Assembly: GCA_947453145.1 (NCBI GenBank)
Contig: CANGFA010000019.1
Span: 1 to 47,079 of the forward strand
DNA from: Bacteroidota bacterium
GTDB taxonomy: Bacteria > Bacteroidota > Bacteroidia > Chitinophagales > Chitinophagaceae
Reading direction: 5' to 3'
DNA: 47,079 nt
The position numbers were made by a program, and so were the translations under genes. Below, in pieces: positions 7,178 through 15,804 of the stretch (within the stretch, counting starts at the first letter, position 1; each line of letters begins with the position of its first letter). The notes under the pieces were generated by a model. It made no database searches. It was not told where the DNA came from and worked only from the letters and a program-made list of their open reading frames with translations.

Positions 7178-8188
7178 ATGCAACCAATCGAGCAGTTTTA
7201 TCCCAAATTAAGTACGCCTTTTAAAGGGGTGATCACCTGTCACCAAAAGCCCGATGGAGATGCTATGGGTTCTAGTTTAGCCTTATATCATTTTTTAAAA
7301 AGTTTAGGACACGATATAACTGTTATAGCTCCAACGAATTGGGCGCCTTTTTTAGATTGGATGCCAGGCGTTAATGAAGTAATTGATTTTGAAGCAAATA
7401 GAGCTATTAGCACGCAACTGATTAATGACTCAGACTACGTCTTTTGTTTGGACTTTAATATTCTGCATAGAACAAAAAATGTAGAGCCTGTAATAACAAA
7501 TTCAAAAGCGGTTAAAATTTTAGTAGATCATCACCAACAACCAGATACAGCCAGTTTTGGTTATGGGATTAGTGATGTAAAAATGAGTTCTACTTGTGAA
7601 ATGATTTATGATTTTATTGTACAATCTGGTCATAGTAATTTAATTAATTTAGACATAGCTACTTGTATTTATACCGGTCTAATGACTGATACGGGTTCAT
7701 TCCGTTTTCCTTCAACCACGGCATCTGTTCATAAAGTAGTAGCACACTTAAAAGAATTGGGATTACAACATTCAATAATCCATGAAAATATATTTGATCA
7801 AGGAAGTGAAGCTCGTTTAAAGTTTATGGGAAATGCTTTTTTATATAGAATGCAAGTTTTCCCAGAATTAAATACTGCTATCATGGCCATTCCTAAAACG
7901 GATATATACAAGTTCGAACTAAAAACGGGAGATACGGAAGGATTAGTAAACTATTTATTATCAATTCATGGGATAAGATTAGCTGCAATTGTTATAGATA
8001 GAGAAGAGGAACGCAAATGGAGTTTTAGAAGCAAGGGATTATTTGATGTAAATATTTTTGCTAGAACTCATTTTGAAGGTGGAGGACATGCAAATGCTGC
8101 AGGTGGAAGATCCTCTAAATCGGTAGATGAAACCGCTGCCGATTTTATAGAAATTATTAAAACATATAAAAATCAATTAACACAATAA
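7178..8188 (+). CDS. DHH-family phosphoesterase (NrnA-like nanoRNase / pAp phosphatase)
   Basis: Cytoplasmic manganese-dependent phosphoesterase of the DHH/DHHA1 superfamily. In this subgroup the known activities are degradation of 2-5-nt RNAs and dephosphorylation of 3'-phosphoadenosine 5'-phosphate. The DHH domain shows HQKPDGDA (22-29), the LDF block (91-93), the name-giving VDHH (116-119) and LMTDTGSF (168-175). The C-terminal DHHA1 domain has GGGHANAAGG (301-310), the substrate-binding loop. The 336-residue length is typical of NrnA. The FKBP gene follows after only 7 bases, so they form an operon. Bacteroidota generally lack Orn, which makes nanoRNase the more likely role. Confidence 0.88.
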   Translation: MQPIEQFYPKLSTPFKGVITCHQKPDGDAMGSSLALYHFLKSLGHDITVIAPTNWAPFLDWMPGVNEVIDFEANRAISTQLINDSDYVFCLDFNILHRTKNVEPVITNSKAVKILVDHHQQPDTASFGYGISDVKMSSTCEMIYDFIVQSGHSNLINLDIATCIYTGLMTDTGSFRFPSTTASVHKVVAHLKELGLQHSIIHENIFDQGSEARLKFMGNAFLYRMQVFPELNTAIMAIPKTDIYKFELKTGDTEGLVNYLLSIHGIRLAAIVIDREEERKWSFRSKGLFDVNIFARTHFEGGGHANAAGGRSSKSVDETAADFIEIIKTYKNQLTQ

Positions 8189-8195
8189 ATAAAAA

Positions 8196-9152
8196 ATGAT
8201 AAAATCAACGTTAAAATTAGTCGCTGCAATATTATTATTTGCAAGCTGTAGTCAAACAGAAAAAGCACCATCTGGAATGACTTACAAAATTACTCATGCT
8301 AGTAGCAATGAAAAATTGATAAAAAATGGTCAAATTCTAAAGTTTAATTTAGAATATAAAATCAAGTCTAAAGACTCTATTTTTATGACTACTTCTAATC
8401 AAATGCCTGGATATATTCAATTTGATTCTGCGAAGTTTGCTACTGCTAAATATGTTTTCCAAGAAATAGTTGGTAAATTAAGAAAAGGAGATAAAGTTGA
8501 ATTCTCTTTAAGTGTAGACAGTTTAGTTAAACAAGGCCAAGTTCCTGCATACGATAATATGTTTATCAAAGGAGATGTGATCTTAGGTAAATTAGAAGTA
8601 ATGGATGTATTTGCTAATGCTGAAATGGTAAATGCCGACCAATTAAAAGAAGAAGCTAAATACAAAGAAAAACTAAGTAAACCAATAAAAGATTTCTTGG
8701 CTAAAAATAAAATCAATGCTAAAGAAACACCAGAAGGAGTTTTTGTTGTTATCAAAAATATGGGAGATACAACCAATAAAGTAGATACTTCTAAGCAAGT
8801 AACCGTTAACTATAAAGGATATCATTTGAACGGCGAAGTATTTGATACAAATATTAAACCAGGTGATTCAACTGCTAAGCCTTTCCCAGTGAGAATATTT
8901 GAATCTCAAGTGATTGGTGGATGGCATTATGGTTTATTAAATTTTGCTAAAGGTGCAACAGGAACTATATACATACCTTCTTATTTGGCTTATGGTCAAC
9001 AAGGAAATGATAAAATTAAACCAAATGAATGTATTGCTTTTGATATTGAAGTGGTAGATGTTAAAAAGAAAGAAGTATTACCTCCTCAAGGTATGCCAAT
9101 GCCACAACCTAATGATGCTAGACAAAAGGCAAAGGCATCAGAAAAGAAATAA
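8196..9152 (+). CDS. FKBP-type peptidyl-prolyl isomerase lipoprotein
   Basis: Envelope folding factor that catalyses cis-trans isomerisation at proline bonds. Residues 1-18 are a lipoprotein signal with the lipobox LFASC, so C18 is lipidated and the protein is membrane-anchored. There are two FKBP-like regions: residues about 30-140, divergent, and residues about 195-290, which keep the family pattern (VTVNYKGY, VFDTN, VIGGWHYGL, IPSYLAYG and FDIEVVDV). The C-terminal tail is Pro/Gln/Lys-rich. It is second in the operon after the DHH phosphoesterase and ends at a strong terminator. The PPIase family is clear; whether the first domain is active is doubtful. Confidence 0.88.
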   Translation: MIKSTLKLVAAILLFASCSQTEKAPSGMTYKITHASSNEKLIKNGQILKFNLEYKIKSKDSIFMTTSNQMPGYIQFDSAKFATAKYVFQEIVGKLRKGDKVEFSLSVDSLVKQGQVPAYDNMFIKGDVILGKLEVMDVFANAEMVNADQLKEEAKYKEKLSKPIKDFLAKNKINAKETPEGVFVVIKNMGDTTNKVDTSKQVTVNYKGYHLNGEVFDTNIKPGDSTAKPFPVRIFESQVIGGWHYGLLNFAKGATGTIYIPSYLAYGQQGNDKIKPNECIAFDIEVVDVKKKEVLPPQGMPMPQPNDARQKAKASEKK

Positions 9153-9189
9153 TTGACTAAAAAATTGAATCGTTAAAGTTATTAGTACT

Positions 9190-9220
9190 AAAAAAGCCTC
9201 GAATTGTTCGGGGCTTTTTT
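9190..9220 (+). terminator. Terminator of the DHH-FKBP operon
   Basis: A 14-bp stem (AAAAAAGCCTCGAA / TTCGGGGCTTTTTT) closes a TTG loop. Its only non-Watson-Crick pair is T-G on the plus strand (A-C on the minus), so it fits rightward transcripts best, though U-runs exist both ways and it may also serve folP. Confidence 0.85.
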
Positions 9221-9240
9221 CATGAACACTATTTGAAATT

Positions 9241-10065
9241 TTAGGAAAGTTTATTTAATAACGTAATTGCTTCTTGTGCTTCCTTTACATCATGTACCCT
9301 TATTATATTTGCCCCATTAATTAAACCAACTGTATTTAATACAGTAGTCCCATTTAGGGCATCGGCAGCAGTAATATGTAAGGTTTTATAAATACTTGAT
9401 TTCCTTGAAACCCCTAATAAAATAGGTAAGTTAAGTTCCTTAAGTTTTCCAAGCTCTTTAACAATTGTAAAATTCTCCTCCAATGTTTTGCTAAATCCAA
9501 ACCCAGGATCCATTACCCAATGTTCAATCCCTAAATCAGCCAATACCTTTTTCTTTGATTTGAAAAAAGTAATAATATCTTCAACCACGTTTTCTCTTTC
9601 AGGTACCTCATGCATCGTATATAAAGTACCCGTTAAATGCATACCAATATATCCTGCTTTATGCTCAGCGACCACTTTAAACATATTAGCATCAAAACTG
9701 CCACAGCTAATATCGTTTACAATATTTGCCCCTGCCTGTAAAGCAGCAGCTGCAACCAGGCTATTGAAAGTATCAATAGAAATGAGTAGGAGCGGGAATT
9801 TTTCTCGAATGGCTGTAATAACTGGGACTATCTTTTCTGCTTCTTGCTCAGGACTTATAAATGCGGCCCCGGGTCTTGTACTTTGGCCACCAATGTCTAT
9901 AATATTAACCCCTTCGCGAATCATTTTTTCGACTATTTCTAAAGACAATTCAACCGAATTCACCCTGCTGTTTTCATAAAAGGAATCGCCCGTAATGTTC
10001 AGTATTCCCATTATTTGTGGGGTGTCTATTTCCCATATACGATTTTGGAGAGGAATTTTGAACAT
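9241..10065 (-). CDS. folP: Dihydropteroate synthase
   Basis: Condenses p-aminobenzoate with dihydropterin pyrophosphate to dihydropteroate in folate synthesis; target of sulfonamides. The TIM-barrel signatures are MGILNITGDSF (19-29) and DIGGQSTRPGA (57-67), followed by ISIDTF, NDISC, MDPGFGFSK and LGVSRKS blocks in the expected order. In the first motif the usual proline of NVTPDSF is glycine, which I regard as a lineage variant. Length 274 residues is normal. The gene is monocistronic, divergent from the DUF1599 gene. FolB (41.8 kb) and 5-formyl-THF cyclo-ligase (38.4 kb) act in related folate steps. Confidence 0.95.
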   Translation of the reverse strand: MFKIPLQNRIWEIDTPQIMGILNITGDSFYENSRVNSVELSLEIVEKMIREGVNIIDIGGQSTRPGAAFISPEQEAEKIVPVITAIREKFPLLLISIDTFNSLVAAAALQAGANIVNDISCGSFDANMFKVVAEHKAGYIGMHLTGTLYTMHEVPERENVVEDIITFFKSKKKVLADLGIEHWVMDPGFGFSKTLEENFTIVKELGKLKELNLPILLGVSRKSSIYKTLHITAADALNGTTVLNTVGLINGANIIRVHDVKEAQEAITLLNKLS

Positions 10066-10144
10066 AGTTTTAATTTAATGTCGTTATGCAGTATCTTGCA
10101 GGTGTTCAAAGTTATTAACTAACCACGAAATTTGTACTTTTTTA

Positions 10145-10690
10145 ATGAGCCAAACTTCTTCCCAATTTGATCAAGCTATAGCTTCTTGTAGCGATATATT
10201 TATTAAAAAGACCAATGATTATGGAACTGCATGGAGAGTACTTCGTATTATTTCAGTGGTAGATCAGATATTCATCAAGGCGTTAAGAATTAGAACCATT
10301 CAAGATATTGGTACGCAAAAAGTGGGTGATGATATTAAAGATGAGTTTAAAGGGATTATTAATTATGCTGTAATTGGACTGATTCAACTAAAGTTAAATG
10401 ATCCCAAAGTGGAGGATTTGCCTGTACAACAAGTACAATCTTTATATAAAGAATATGTAGCTTTTTGTAAAAAAACTATGTTAGACAAGAACCATGATTA
10501 TGGAGAAGCTTGGAGAGATATGAGTCAAGAAAGTTTTGCAGATTTGATTTTAGTAAAACTTTTGCGAATTAGGCAAATTTTGAACAATGATGGCAAAACA
10601 CTTATTAGCGAGGGGATAGATGCTAATTTTGTAGACATTCTGAATTATGCCGTTTTCGCACTCATCCTTATTGACGAAGGGAAACATTAA
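10145..10690 (+). CDS. DUF1599 (Nmad1-type) protein with internal duplication
   Basis: Protein of 181 residues matching the DUF1599 / nucleotide-modification-associated domain 1 family; no activity has been assigned. It is built from two related halves. Each begins with a Cys/Lys helix and an N/H-DYG-x-AWR motif (NDYGTAWR at about 23-30 and HDYGEAWR at about 119-126), then a helix containing LRIR (KALRIRT / KLLRIRQ), and ends with a D-x-x-NYA helix (GIINYAVIGL / DILNYAVFAL). The regular all-alpha look and repeated acidic/Tyr motif suggest a MazG-like or dUTPase-like nucleotide binder, but that is inference. It lies just before the DoxX fusion gene (32-base gap) and divergent from folP. Confidence 0.78.
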   Translation: MSQTSSQFDQAIASCSDIFIKKTNDYGTAWRVLRIISVVDQIFIKALRIRTIQDIGTQKVGDDIKDEFKGIINYAVIGLIQLKLNDPKVEDLPVQQVQSLYKEYVAFCKKTMLDKNHDYGEAWRDMSQESFADLILVKLLRIRQILNNDGKTLISEGIDANFVDILNYAVFALILIDEGKH

Positions 10691-10722
10691 TTTATATTTA
10701 CGCTCAAATAAATAACAATTTT

Positions 10723-11793
10723 ATGCAATCATTTTTGAAAATATTGCGTTGGAGTGTTGGTGTCTTATTTATATTTTCTGGTTTAATCAAAGCCAATGAT
10801 CCACTTGGATTAAGTTATAAAATGCAAGAATTTTTTGACGTTTGGGGTATAGGATTTGTTTCCGAAGGCGTAACTATGGCTTTGGCTGTTTTAATGAATG
10901 TATTAGAAATTGTTGCAGGTATTGCTTTACTTATCAAGTTCCCTTACAAACAAACACTTTGGTTGCTTTTGGGATTAATACTATTTTTCTCTTTTTTAAC
11001 AGGATATGCATTGTTCTCTGGTAAAATTAAAACCTGTGGTTGTTTTGGTGATTGTATTCCATTAAGTCCTAAAACTTCTTTTATAAAAGATTTATTATTA
11101 TTGGTAGCCATTGTAATATTGTTATTTTATCAAAAAAAGGTAAAAACTAAAACGAAAACTGCATTTGGTGTTTTCATTTTGTTATTGGCAACTGCAGGGG
11201 TTGGATATGGACAATATTACGTCACAAAACATTTACCAATTATTGATTGTTTGCCTTATAAAGTTGGAAATGATATTGTCGAAAAAATGAAACTACCTCC
11301 AGGAGCAGTACCCGATAGTACTTTAATTCAAATGGAATTTGTTAAGAGCGGTAAAACCTATTTATTTGAAGCAACCCATTTACCAGCAGATTTTGATGAT
11401 TCTTATGTATATAAAAGTAGAAAAGATGTTGTCAAAAAAGGGAATGGATTAAAAGCAGAAATAGTAGACTTTAGCCTAAGCACTTTATCAAAAATAGACA
11501 CCACTAAATTATTATTTGCTAGTACAAGTCCTTATGTATTGGTTTTTGCAGGTAATATAGATCCATCTATACCTTGGGATTATTTACTAAAAGAATTACA
11601 CGCAAAACATAAGCAGGTTTATATCGTAACAGCCGATAAAACCGGCGCAACACATTTATTATCCAAAGAAAATATTCTAATTGGAGATATTACGATGATA
11701 AAAACAGCTGCTAGGGTATGGCCTACAGTTTTTGTAATGAATGGATCTATGATCATGCAAAAGAAAAGTTATTTAGATTTCACAAAGGAATAA
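10723..11793 (+). CDS. BT_3928-type membrane protein (DoxX/MauE-like plus C-terminal domain)
   Basis: Membrane protein of 356 residues. The N-terminal part has four hydrophobic segments (about 8-24, 48-71, 79-100, 121-137) in the DoxX/MauE arrangement, with a cysteine-rich loop CGCFGDC at 105-111 between the third and fourth. A fifth hydrophobic segment at about 145-165 leads to a C-terminal soluble domain (about 170-356) whose YVLVFAG and KQVYIVTADK strands look like a thioredoxin-like fold without a CxxC pair. MauE relatives help with disulfide chemistry, so a redox role is plausible but unproven. It probably shares a transcript with DUF1599. Confidence 0.72.
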   Translation: MQSFLKILRWSVGVLFIFSGLIKANDPLGLSYKMQEFFDVWGIGFVSEGVTMALAVLMNVLEIVAGIALLIKFPYKQTLWLLLGLILFFSFLTGYALFSGKIKTCGCFGDCIPLSPKTSFIKDLLLLVAIVILLFYQKKVKTKTKTAFGVFILLLATAGVGYGQYYVTKHLPIIDCLPYKVGNDIVEKMKLPPGAVPDSTLIQMEFVKSGKTYLFEATHLPADFDDSYVYKSRKDVVKKGNGLKAEIVDFSLSTLSKIDTTKLLFASTSPYVLVFAGNIDPSIPWDYLLKELHAKHKQVYIVTADKTGATHLLSKENILIGDITMIKTAARVWPTVFVMNGSMIMQKKSYLDFTKE

Positions 11794-11847
11794 ATAGATA
11801 TAATTCGATTTATGTAGTAACTTAGGAAACAACTTAAATCATTTCTT

Positions 11848-12276
11848 ATGTGTAAAATTCAAGAAATACTACAAAAAAAAGGACCTGTTTTTAATGTAGT
11901 TACACCAGATACAAAAGTAGTGGAGGCTTTAAATATCATGAAGTCTGAAAATTTAAGTTATGTTGTTGTGATGCAGGATGGAAATTATTTAGGAATTATG
12001 TCGGAGCGTGATTATACACACAAAGTTAAATTGCAAGGAAGAAAATCTGAGACTACAACGGTTAAAGATATCATGTCATCCGATTACCCTGTAGTTGGAT
12101 TTGGGGAGGATTTACAAAGATGTATGGTGTTGATGAATGTATATAAAACCAGATATTTACCCATTTTTGACGAGATGAATTTTCAAGGGGTGTTAACCAT
12201 GAATGATTTAATGAGAGAAGTAATTGCTAAGGATGATTTATCGAAGCCAAGTACGGATAGTTTATACGAACTATAA
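11848..12276 (+). CDS. Tandem CBS-domain protein
   Basis: A stand-alone CBS pair of 142 residues. CBS1 spans about residues 10-65 (VVEALNIMKSENLSYVVVM, then GIMSERDY) and CBS2 about 75-130 (VKDIMSSDYPVV, TRYLPIFDEM, GVLTMNDLM). Such pairs bind adenosyl ligands (AMP, ATP, NAD or SAM) and regulate partner enzymes or transporters. The SERDY and MNDLM ends of the two repeats are the usual ribose-phosphate contacts. There is no fused catalytic domain and no obvious partner next door; it lies between the DoxX fusion gene and the convergent DUF721/recF pair. The family is certain and the ligand unknown. Confidence 0.88.
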   Translation: MCKIQEILQKKGPVFNVVTPDTKVVEALNIMKSENLSYVVVMQDGNYLGIMSERDYTHKVKLQGRKSETTTVKDIMSSDYPVVGFGEDLQRCMVLMNVYKTRYLPIFDEMNFQGVLTMNDLMREVIAKDDLSKPSTDSLYEL

Positions 12277-12291
12277 TGGCAACTCATTTAA

Positions 12292-12573
12292 TTATTTAAT
12301 GATCACCTCGTTGATCATATTTTCACCCATTTTTTCATTTACTCTTTGAATGATTTGTGCTTTTTGAAAACCTAGTTCATTTTTTAAAGGCCCTACACTT
12401 GTTTCAATAAAAAGTTTCTTGTCAAATATGTAAATTTTGTCGGTATATTTTGCAATGGTCGTGCCCATTATTTCGGCCCATACTTCCTCAATTTGAGCAG
12501 CCCGAATTCCATTTTTCAATTTACTACTTTGTACAAATTGCTTTAATGCATCTCCTATTTTAAATAATGCCAT
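12292..12573 (-). CDS. DUF721 / DciA-like protein
   Basis: Small protein of 93 residues with the DUF721 pattern: an N-terminal helix with LKQFVQ, the conserved EVWAEIMG (30-37), then strands DKIYIFDKKLFIETSVG and a helix LKNELGFQKAQIIQRVNEKMG. DciA proteins of this family interact with the replicative helicase DnaB in bacteria lacking DnaC or DnaI. It follows recF on the same strand after 26 bases, the usual dnaN/recF/dciA type of neighbourhood, which supports a replication or repair link. The helicase-loader role for the short Bacteroidota form is inferred. Confidence 0.8.
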   Translation of the reverse strand: MALFKIGDALKQFVQSSKLKNGIRAAQIEEVWAEIMGTTIAKYTDKIYIFDKKLFIETSVGPLKNELGFQKAQIIQRVNEKMGENMINEVIIK

Positions 12574-12599
12574 AGTGTGTAATTTACAGAATTATTATT

Positions 12600-13682
12600 T
12601 TACAATTCAATCAATTGATAACTATCTAAATGCTTGCCCAATAAATCGGCAACCCTTTTCTTATGGGTATCTGTAATAAAAACTTGACCATCTGTTGAAT
12701 GGCTCACCCAGTCTAATAATTGAATCATTCTTTGTTCGTCTAATTTTTCGAAAATATCATCCATTAACAAAATAGGAGAGAACCCTTTATTTTCTTTAAT
12801 GAGTTTCCACTCTGCTAAGCGTATGGCAAACAATAAACTTTTTCTTTGTCCTTGAGAAGCCTCTTGTTTAAAGGGTTGGCCTTGTAGGGTGATGATTAAG
12901 TCATCCTTATGAATACCTATATTGGTTCTTTGTAATAGTTGATCCTTAGGTAGGTTTTGTTTTAATAAATGTTCAAATTTTTCTTGATGCAATTGTGAGT
13001 GGTATTGTAAATTTATTTCATCCTTCTGTCCAGCCACATGGTCATACAAGGAAAGGATAGCAGGTAAATATTGGTTAATGAGTTCCTTTCTATAATTATA
13101 AATAAGGTTGCCATTTTCTGATAGTTGCTCATTAATTGTTTCAAGTAAAATAGTATCTATGTTTCCTATTTCAGCGGCATTCTTTAATAAACTATTTCGT
13201 TGAACTAGGACTTTATTATATTGTATTAAATGTTTTAAATAAATGGGATGCATTTGAGACAACAAACTGTCCATGAGTTTCCTTCGCTCCTCACTAGATC
13301 CTGTAATAATTTGAACATCGTCTGGGGCAATCATAACACAAGGAATTTTACCAATATGCTGTGATAATTTAGTATAGGTTTCTTGGTCAAAAGAAAACTC
13401 TTTTTTTAAAGTTTCTCTTAATATATAAGTTACTGGAATGGTAGCTCCTTTTATATCATAAATTCCTTCCACCCGCATTCCTTCATAGGCATGATGTACG
13501 TTTTGAGCATCGGGCCTACTAAAATAACTTTTAGTAAAGGATAAATAATATACCGCATCCAATAAATTGGTTTTACCTGTTCCATTAGGGCCTACAATAC
13601 CCACAATTCTATCCGTAAATACAAATTGCTTTTGTACATAGTTTCTAAATTGAACCAAAGAAAGTTGTTGAAGCCTGACCAT
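12600..13682 (-). CDS. recF: DNA replication/repair protein RecF
   Basis: SMC-like ATPase that, with RecO and RecR, loads RecA at single-strand gaps. Walker A is GPNGTGKT (31-38 from the chosen start), the ABC signature region is SQGQRKSLLFA, and Walker B is ILLMDDIFEKLDE, all in family order. I chose the ATG at 13680-13682 because MVRLQQLSLVQFRNY aligns with the conserved RecF N-terminus; a further in-frame ATG 15 bases upstream (13695-13697) would add MYFAP. Length is 360 residues. The DUF721 gene follows on the same transcript; pyrR diverges 51 bases away. Confidence 0.95.
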   Translation of the reverse strand: MVRLQQLSLVQFRNYVQKQFVFTDRIVGIVGPNGTGKTNLLDAVYYLSFTKSYFSRPDAQNVHHAYEGMRVEGIYDIKGATIPVTYILRETLKKEFSFDQETYTKLSQHIGKIPCVMIAPDDVQIITGSSEERRKLMDSLLSQMHPIYLKHLIQYNKVLVQRNSLLKNAAEIGNIDTILLETINEQLSENGNLIYNYRKELINQYLPAILSLYDHVAGQKDEINLQYHSQLHQEKFEHLLKQNLPKDQLLQRTNIGIHKDDLIITLQGQPFKQEASQGQRKSLLFAIRLAEWKLIKENKGFSPILLMDDIFEKLDEQRMIQLLDWVSHSTDGQVFITDTHKKRVADLLGKHLDSYQLIEL

Positions 13683-13733
13683 GGGTGCAAAATACATAAG
13701 AAAAAGCTGTAATTTTAGTCAAATTTTAATGGA

Positions 13734-14258
13734 ATGACTTTAATTAGCGAGCAACAACTTCCCAGCATCATTAAAAGACTTGCTCATCAAATATTAGAAA
13801 CCTATCCTGGATTAACCAATGCCGTAATAGTAGGTCTTCAACCTAGGGGTGTTTATTTAAGTGACAGAATTGTCGCAGCACTACATCAGGAATTACCTGC
13901 GGATCAGGTTGTTTACGGTAAATTGGACATTACTTTTTATAGAGATGATATCCGAAGGGAGCTTCATTTGCCAACGGAAACCGATTTGCCTTTTAGTATT
14001 GAAGGGAAAACGGTCATTTTAATAGATGATGTTCTTTTTACAGGCCGCACCATTCGGGCCGCTCTTGACGCATTATTATCCTTTGGGAGACCCTCAAAAG
14101 TGGCTCTTTGTGTCTTAGTAGACCGAAAACCAAGCAGAGAATTACCAATTCAGCCCGATTTCACCGGCAAGGAAATGGATACCCTTACTGCTCATAAGGT
14201 AAAAGTAAGATGGAAAGAAAATGACGGAGTGGACGATGTAATTTTATTAGATGAATAA
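13734..14258 (+). CDS. pyrR: PyrR: pyrimidine regulator / uracil phosphoribosyltransferase
   Basis: Type I phosphoribosyltransferase of 174 residues. The PRPP-binding signature VILIDDVLFTGRT is at 94-106, preceded by GLQPRGVYL (34-42) and the flexible YRDDIRR (69-75). Characterised PyrR proteins bind UMP and pyr-mRNA and attenuate the pyr operon, and also make UMP from uracil. Position directly before pyrB (22-base gap) supports that role. However, the recF-pyrR gap is only 51 bases and I see no antiterminator/terminator leader, and pyrB has its own -7 box, so classical PyrR attenuation is not evident here. Confidence 0.92.
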   Translation: MTLISEQQLPSIIKRLAHQILETYPGLTNAVIVGLQPRGVYLSDRIVAALHQELPADQVVYGKLDITFYRDDIRRELHLPTETDLPFSIEGKTVILIDDVLFTGRTIRAALDALLSFGRPSKVALCVLVDRKPSRELPIQPDFTGKEMDTLTAHKVKVRWKENDGVDDVILLDE

Positions 14259-14265
14259 TTTATAT

Positions 14266-14273
14266 TAATTTTG
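14266..14273 (+). promoter_or_regulatory. Candidate -7 box in front of pyrB
   Basis: TAATTTTG matches TAnnTTTG, lies in the 22-base pyrR-pyrB gap and ends 7 bases before the pyrB ATG. It would let pyrB be transcribed separately from pyrR with almost no leader. Confidence 0.4.
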
Positions 14274-14280
14274 TTTTTTA

Positions 14281-15213
14281 ATGGCACTATCGACCAAACA
14301 TCTTCTTGGTATAAAGGACCTCAATACAGAGGATATACAACTTATTTTATCTACCGCAAGTCAGTTTAAGGAAGTTTTACAAAGACCCGTTAAAAAAGTC
14401 CCCACTTTAAGAGACATTAATATTGTTAATTTGTTTTACGAAAATTCAACTAGAACTCGAATTTCATTTGAATTAGCGGAGAAAAGATTATCTGCGGATG
14501 TAGTCAATTTCACGGTTTCAAGTTCTTCGGCTGCTAAAGGGGAATCCCTTTTAGACACGGTGAATAATATTTTAAGTATGAAAGTTGATATGGTAGTGAT
14601 GAGACATAGTGCATCTGGAGCACCTCATTTTTTAGCTAAACATATTGACGCCGCCATTATAAATGCAGGGGATGGTATTAATGAACATCCTACACAAGCA
14701 TTATTAGATGCTTTTTCCATGTTGGAACGTTTTGGTTCTTTAAAAGGGCTAAAAGTAGCGATAGTTGGAGACGTAATGCATAGTCGAGTAGCTTTAAGCA
14801 ATATTTATTTACTTAAAAAGATGGGCGCTGAAATTATGGTTGCTGGACCTCCCACATTAATTCCAACCTACCTTCAGGCAGCCATGGATATTAAGGTTGA
14901 ATACAATATCGACAAAGCATTGGATTGGTGCGACGTTGCAAATGTGCTTAGAATACAATTAGAGCGCCAAAATCAGCCTTTATTTTCAAGTTTAAGGGAA
15001 TATAACCTAGCATATGGCATCACAATGGAGCGCCTAAATAAGCTTAGTAAAGAAATAGTAATTATGCATCCTGGCCCAATTAATAGAGGTGTGGAAATGG
15101 ATAGTAATGTGGCCGACAGCAAACATTCTATAATCTTAGACCAAGTAGAAAATGGGGTAGCGGTAAGAATGGCTTGCTTATATCTTTTAACCGGTAGGTC
15201 AAATCCTGCTTAA
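14281..15213 (+). CDS. pyrB: Aspartate carbamoyltransferase catalytic chain
   Basis: Condenses carbamoyl phosphate with aspartate, the committed step of UMP synthesis. The carbamoyl-phosphate site STRTR is at 56-60, the loop SAAKGES at 83-89 (lysine reaching from a neighbouring subunit), then MRHS, EHPTQALLD and the HPGPINRG aspartate loop near 260-267. Length 310 residues is that of the catalytic chain alone. No pyrI regulatory gene is next to it. Dependence on a dihydroorotase-like partner, as in Pseudomonas (PyrB with PyrC'), is a possibility given the degenerate homologue at 1-2.3 kb. Confidence 0.96.
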   Translation: MALSTKHLLGIKDLNTEDIQLILSTASQFKEVLQRPVKKVPTLRDINIVNLFYENSTRTRISFELAEKRLSADVVNFTVSSSSAAKGESLLDTVNNILSMKVDMVVMRHSASGAPHFLAKHIDAAIINAGDGINEHPTQALLDAFSMLERFGSLKGLKVAIVGDVMHSRVALSNIYLLKKMGAEIMVAGPPTLIPTYLQAAMDIKVEYNIDKALDWCDVANVLRIQLERQNQPLFSSLREYNLAYGITMERLNKLSKEIVIMHPGPINRGVEMDSNVADSKHSIILDQVENGVAVRMACLYLLTGRSNPA

Positions 15214-15250
15214 TATTTGTTTGTCTTAACAATTTTCTTATTTTTAGTAC

Positions 15251-15721
15251 ATGCAAAGAATCTGTTTATTTCCTGGAACTTTTGATCCAGTTACTTTAGG
15301 TCATATTGATATTATCAACAGATCCTTACCCTTGTTTGACAAAGTGATAGTAGGTATAGGAATGAACGCAGCAAAAAATCCTATGTTTAGTGCAGATCAA
15401 AGAAGACTTTGGTTTGAAGAAATATATAAAGATGAACCAAAGGTAGAAGCGGCCATATATGATGGTTTAACGATAAAATATTGTCAGGCAATTGGAGCCA
15501 GATTTATTTTAAGAGGGATTCGTTATGTGAGTGATTTTGAATATGAAAAAACCATTGCAGACGCCAATAGAACCATGGATAAACATATTGAAACCATTTT
15601 TTTAACAGGCGAGCCTAAATATACATCTGTTGCTTCGACGATTGTAAGGGATATCTTAAGAAATGGAGGAGACGCATCTCCTTTTTTACCAGATGCTGTA
15701 AATAAAAGTTTACATAAATAA
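15251..15721 (+). CDS. coaD: Phosphopantetheine adenylyltransferase
   Basis: Adenylates 4'-phosphopantetheine to dephospho-CoA, the penultimate CoA step. It has the nucleotidyltransferase signature PGTFDPVTLGH (8-18, with the second histidine of the HxGH-type motif), the substrate-contact block LRGIRYVSDFEYE, and TSVASTIVRD near 125-134 in place of the usual ISSSLVRE. Length 156 residues is standard for CoaD and the hexameric enzyme. It follows pyrB by 37 bases on the same strand but has no metabolic tie to it. Identification is secure. Confidence 0.95.
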   Translation: MQRICLFPGTFDPVTLGHIDIINRSLPLFDKVIVGIGMNAAKNPMFSADQRRLWFEEIYKDEPKVEAAIYDGLTIKYCQAIGARFILRGIRYVSDFEYEKTIADANRTMDKHIETIFLTGEPKYTSVASTIVRDILRNGGDASPFLPDAVNKSLHK

Positions 15722-15804
15722 GATTAATTATTTTATTTAGACGTAGGGTCTTTTTTATATAAGATCCTTTAAATAGTGCTTTTCACTGCTAGCGTTGCAA
15801 TTTT

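Noticed and set aside
9488..9979. 163-residue plus-strand frame
   Set aside because: It is antisense to folP, low in recognisable motifs, and arises from codon bias of the real gene.
13683..13733. PyrR-type attenuator leader before pyrR
   Set aside because: The gap to recF is only 51 bases and holds no alternative hairpins or conserved PyrR-binding loop.
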